Source: CAZFLY01 sp964519995 (lineage in GTDB: Bacteria > Planctomycetota > Phycisphaerae > Sedimentisphaerales > Anaerobacaceae). Taken from it: a stretch of 7,490 nucleotides of DNA. Positions 5,337-7,490 of the stretch are shown piece after piece. Under the pieces are notes generated by a model, which worked only from the letters and a program-made list of their open reading frames with translations, was not told the DNA's origin and did no database searches. Every line of letters starts with the position of its first letter. The first letter of the stretch is position 1. The stretch lies in NCBI GenBank assembly GCA_964519995.1, contig CAZFLY010000095.1, positions 1-7,490 of the forward strand. Reading direction: 5' to 3'. Position numbers and translations under genes: made by a program.

Positions 5337-5754
5337 TGTTTCATTATATGGTCTCGGCATAACATGACGAATCCCTGTGTGTTCAAAGTGAGTCCATTGG
5401 ACTAAGAACGCCTTGACTTCCACGGTTCAAAACATGCATGGAGATCATAGCTGTTTACTTAGACTCCGTTCCCGTCGGCGATATGCCAACAGAAGATGCC
5501 GCAAAACAACAGTCTACCGAAAGCTGGAAAGCCAAAGGATTGTCACAGTGATGACTTTATGCAGTGCGAGCTAACTTGTCAATGCAAAACGGCCTATGAA
5601 GGAACAGCATGTGAGTAAGGTTACAATTGCTGGAATAACTCCTTCCTCAAATTGTGAGCGTTTTTATACTTGACTCCAAGGGCCAGAAGTACCATAATAT
5701 TATTGAAAGGTTTGGAATTTGTGCGTTCTCTGAACCTTTACAGATTGAACAACA
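5337..5754. other. Gene-poor leader region upstream of the HEPN-like gene
   Basis: No gene can be firmly supported here. Two short frames read somewhat like protein. One is 5438-5551 on +, 37 residues beginning MEIIAVYLDSVPVGDMPTED. The other is 5621-5695 on -, ending GVKYKNAHNLRKELFQQL and open upstream without a start. Neither has a ribosome binding site, and they may be gene fragments. A small hairpin, AGTCC-ATT-GGACT, lies at 5391-5403. GCATAAC (5357-5363) repeats the outer box of the attC-like element, but I found no partner arm. If the promoter at 5755-5782 is used, this stretch would be a long untranslated leader of the HEPN-TIR transcript or a small RNA. Confidence 0.4.
5343..5370 (-). 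promoter_or_regulatory. Candidate promoter close to the HEPN-like gene
   Basis: On the minus strand a perfect TATAAT (5343-5348) has a weak -35, TCGTCA (5365-5370), 16 nt upstream. Transcription would begin at about 5336, right at the ATG at 5334-5336, giving a leaderless message. The poor -35 makes this uncertain. Confidence 0.25.
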
Positions 5755-5782
5755 ATTATATGTTAATAAACGATTCCGTCAA
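5755..5782 (-). promoter_or_regulatory. Strong sigma70-type promoter pointing toward the HEPN-TIR unit
   Basis: On the minus strand TTGACG (5777-5782, five of six consensus bases) is spaced 16 nt from a perfect TATAAT (5755-5760), placing the transcript start at about 5748. It begins just beyond the terminator of the chemotaxis cluster, a sensible place for a new unit. The next downstream gene on this strand is the HEPN-like gene, some 400 nt away. Confidence 0.5.
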
Positions 5783-5785
5783 ATG

Positions 5786-5816
5786 AAAAGTGGATCACTC
5801 CAAAGAGTGACCTTTT
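5786..5816 (-). terminator. Hairpin terminator after the chemotaxis cluster
   Basis: TCACTC (5795-5800) and GAGTGA (5805-5810) form a perfect 6-bp stem around CAAA. Partial outward pairing of AAAAG (5786-5790) with CTTTT (5812-5816) crosses small bulges. Read on the minus strand it starts 3 nt past the receiver stop and ends in a T-rich run (CTTTTCATTT), consistent with Rho-independent termination. Confidence 0.55.
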
Positions 5817-5819
5817 CGA

Positions 5820-6185
5820 CTAGTTGAGGATTTCCTTGATCTTGGTTAGTGCTTCGTCTGGATCGGCTGATTTTGAAATGAAGCCATCCGCACCAAGTGC
5901 GGTTGTTTTATTCTCGGTCTGATCAGGTGGAAGAGCAGAGAAAAAGAGGACTGGTATTGAACTTGTCTCTACATCTCTTTTCAACTCTTTAAAAACAGTG
6001 TAACCGTCTTTATCAGGCATCTTAATATCGAGAATAATCAAATCAGGCTTCTCCTGATTTGCGAGTTGTATTGTCGTAGCCCCATCGTGAGCAGCTATTA
6101 CCTGATAACCATTTGCTTTTAGTCTCATTCCAAGGATCTTGACCACATCTGGCTCGTCATCAGAAATCAATATTTTCCTTGCCAT
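5820..6185 (-). CDS. CheY-like single-domain response regulator
   Basis: A 121-residue receiver domain alone. D9 and D10 form the acidic pocket (ILISDDEPD), D53 is the phospho-acceptor (LIILDIKMPDKDG), S83 stands in the switch Thr position (LFFSAL), and K105 is the conserved Lys. The Lys is followed by Ser (K-S-A-D) instead of the usual Pro, and the switch residue is Ser. Both are tolerated variants, but they may alter signalling kinetics. The start at 6185 is chosen because it lies just before beta-1 and 17 nt after the cheD stop; the longer frame to 6281 would add 32 residues unlike any receiver and overlap cheD. It follows cheC and cheD on the same strand, so it may be the phospho-CheY partner that CheC dephosphorylates. 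Whether it controls the motor is unknown. Confidence 0.93.
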   Translation of the reverse strand: MARKILISDDEPDVVKILGMRLKANGYQVIAAHDGATTIQLANQEKPDLIILDIKMPDKDGYTVFKELKRDVETSSIPVLFFSALPPDQTENKTTALGADGFISKSADPDEALTKIKEILN

Positions 6186-6202
6186 TTGCTTGTTCCATAT
6201 TG

Positions 6203-6739
6203 TCAGAACTTGATCTTCACGGTCACAACCCCTGTGGTAGGAGAAAATTCTACCGACCGGCCCTGAGAGCCTCCCACACATTCACCGACTATTCTTATTC
6301 CTTCGGTTTTTAGTTTATCTCTTGCGCGTAAAACATTATCTTTGCCAATATCTGAGTTGAAAGAAGGAAACATATTCGACCCACCTATGAGTTTTGCCTC
6401 CAAATCTTTTCTTTTTGCACCCTTGGATTCCATTCTCTTCAGCATCTGGTCTATAGCTACATCAACGTATTTCGTGTCTTCGACTTTGGCTGAAACTTGC
6501 TCGGCCACTATGCATGTTTGCCGGCCAAATGGTGCTTCGGAAGACAAGCTGCCGGATAGCCGTGTATCGTGCTCCGTACTTTGCATTGGGGACAATGGAA
6601 GCATTGTATGAGCAAGTGCCCCGATTTGTAGCTTCGGGTCGTAGAGTGTAACGACTAAGCAAGAACCAACACCCGATGTTATCAGATTATGCGGCCCATC
6701 AATTACTGCTATATCGCCCATATGCACTTCAATGTCCAT
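6203..6739 (-). CDS. cheD: Chemoreceptor glutamine deamidase CheD
   Basis: A 178-residue CheD. It deamidates specific Gln side chains of methyl-accepting chemotaxis proteins, tuning receptor output, and in CheC-containing systems it is bound and inhibited by CheC. The catalytic Cys-His-Thr triad is visible: C27 in ITSGVGSCLVVTLYDP, H44 in GALAHTMLP, and T21 just before GVGSC. KYVDVAI (90-96), LIGGSNMF (117-124) and the C-terminal VGGSQGRSVEF are further family marks. It is some 20 residues longer than the usual 155-165. The extra length lies between H44 and KYVD (about 50-89), where a Ser/Thr-rich loop replaces a short connection. ATG 6739 has GAGG 8 nt upstream. The gene lies 76 nt after cheC and 17 nt before the receiver, so all three are probably one operon. 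Confidence 0.96.
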   Translation of the reverse strand: MDIEVHMGDIAVIDGPHNLITSGVGSCLVVTLYDPKLQIGALAHTMLPLSPMQSTEHDTRLSGSLSSEAPFGRQTCIVAEQVSAKVEDTKYVDVAIDQMLKRMESKGAKRKDLEAKLIGGSNMFPSFNSDIGKDNVLRARDKLKTEGIRIVGECVGGSQGRSVEFSPTTGVVTVKIKF

Positions 6740-6812
6740 ATTTCGTACCTCGTAACCTACGACTCGTGGTTCGATTCACTAAAAACCGTCGCTATACACT
6801 AAAGCTAAAAAG

Positions 6813-6834
6813 TCTTTAAGAAGTCTCTAAGAAG
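6813..6834. repeat. 11-nt tandem repeat at the 3' end of cheC
   Basis: TCTTTAAGAAG (6813-6823) and TCTCTAAGAAG (6824-6834) are adjacent copies differing at one base. They span the stop codon and the last codons of cheC, so a small duplication has probably shaped the protein's C-terminus. Confidence 0.6.
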
Positions 6835-7433
6835 GCCTTCACGCCCCCCCCCGCAACCCCCACAAGCGAGCCGAGCATAGCCTTGAATTGTTCGAGCTCA
6901 AAAAGGAGAAGAAAATAACCTTTGAACGTTTCCGGCTTAAAGGTAAATTCTATTTCAATCACTAATGCCTTCTCTGTATTTTGAGCAAAAGCTGTAATGA
7001 TTTGGCTAACTATTGCGCCAAACATGTCAAAGCTGAAATTTGGAATATGCTCGATTATCTTGATCTGCAAAACATTTGAGAGAATCGTCAGGTAATTGCC
7101 GGAAATAATGTTTCCCACCTCTTTTAAGGCGGATGTATCCAGCTCACTAAGCTTGTGTGTTGTCCCTGGCTCTCTCTTAACCAATAGGTCGCTTAAAACA
7201 AAGGCCGTCTCTTTCGGAAATATCAACAAAGCCGCTCCATTGATATCCCCGGTAACAGGCAAATAAATCCCTGCCACTATCTCTTCCGGACCTATAAGTG
7301 GGCTGAGGTCTTCTACCTTTTTCACTTCTGTCCTGGAAATTTCTACCTCCACTTGTCTATCAATTAGCTTTGACAAAGCATCGGAGGCATTGACCGCAGC
7401 TTGCTCGTTTACTTCTTGCAATTTGTTTTCCAT
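6816..7433 (-). CDS. cheC: CheC family CheY-P phosphatase
   Basis: A 205-residue CheC-family protein. CheC dephosphorylates CheY-P and binds CheD in adaptation. The second active site is intact: LKEVGNIISGNYLTILS, with E105 and N108 giving the E-x2-N signature. The first pseudo-repeat aligns well in its helix end (DALSKL) but has E7-V-N-E10 where E-x2-N is expected, so its Asn is gone and that site is probably inactive. GDINGAALLIFP (about 62-73) and the C-terminal FKGYFLLLFE strand fit the fold. ATG 7433 is chosen because it begins the first CheC helix; the frame stays open upstream to a TTG at 7487, giving 18 residues unlike the family. No strong Shine-Dalgarno is visible. A run of nine G lies 14 codons before the stop. 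Confidence 0.9.
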   Translation of the reverse strand: MENKLQEVNEQAAVNASDALSKLIDRQVEVEISRTEVKKVEDLSPLIGPEEIVAGIYLPVTGDINGAALLIFPKETAFVLSDLLVKREPGTTHKLSELDTSALKEVGNIISGNYLTILSNVLQIKIIEHIPNFSFDMFGAIVSQIITAFAQNTEKALVIEIEFTFKPETFKGYFLLLFELEQFKAMLGSLVGVAGGGVKAFLETS

Positions 7434-7490
7434 AATAAGGCACTCTAACAAAACTCCATAATTCGTCGCCAACAAATTAAAAAACAACCA

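Noticed and set aside
5357..5363. GCATAAC as the outer box of a second attC upstream of the HEPN-like gene
   Set aside because: The box matches, but no complementary arm was found within the next 100 or so bases.
5101..5367. Plus-strand 88-codon open frame
   Set aside because: It is antisense to the HEPN-like gene and its upstream extension. Its translation shows no motif, while the minus-strand frame gives a clear HEPN motif.
6186..6281. Longer N-terminus for the minus-strand receiver
   Set aside because: It overlaps cheD by 79 nt and adds 32 residues unlike a receiver; ATG 6185 lies directly before beta-1.
7434..7487. TTG start adding 18 residues to CheC
   Set aside because: The extra segment does not resemble the CheC N-terminus and ATG 7433 begins the conserved first helix; the frame may simply stay open.
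1..7490. CRISPR array, tRNA or rRNA genes
   Set aside because: I saw no regularly spaced repeats, no tRNA-like cloverleaf and no conserved rRNA segments by eye; a covariance search was not possible.

Overview
The window comes from an unidentified bacterium, probably Gram-negative, motile and gas-vacuolate. The gvp part looks A+T-rich. Gas vesicles together with CheC/CheD chemotaxis proteins would suit Desulfobacterota, Nitrospirota, Planctomycetota or an uncultured relative. No marker gene here fixes the lineage, so this is only a guess.

Left block (1 to 3153, + strand): a tightly packed gas vesicle operon entered part-way. In order: the 3' end of a GvpA/J/M/S-family gene, gvpF/L, gvpK (ATGA overlap), a small four-cysteine protein, a second GvpA/J-family gene with a C-terminal coiled coil, an unrecognised 231-residue protein faintly like TraB/TIKI, and a stand-alone CheY-like receiver.

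Middle block (3154 to about 5784, mostly - strand): an island-like stretch with long gene-poor flanks. It holds a two-gene unit: a HEPN-like protein (R-x4-H motif), then 23 nt downstream a TIR protein with three C-terminal membrane segments. I think this is a candidate anti-phage or abortive-infection module. Just past the TIR stop is a 64-nt imperfect palindrome ending in GGATAAC/GTTATGC, which resembles an integron attC site. The HEPN frame continues about 140 nt upstream of its first ATG without a normal start. It joins a plausible ATG only by a one-base frame change, so the 5' end is damaged, mis-sequenced or unconventional.

Right block (5786 to 7433, - strand): a chemotaxis adaptation cluster read cheC, cheD, then a CheY-like receiver, closed by a hairpin terminator. 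A strong sigma70-type promoter lies directly beyond the terminator and points toward the HEPN-TIR unit.

Together: buoyancy genes ending in a response regulator and a chemotaxis adaptation set flank a probably acquired defence-like cassette. The gvp-CheY and CheC/CheD-CheY neighbourhood suggests that floating and swimming may be coordinated, but this is inference from gene order only.
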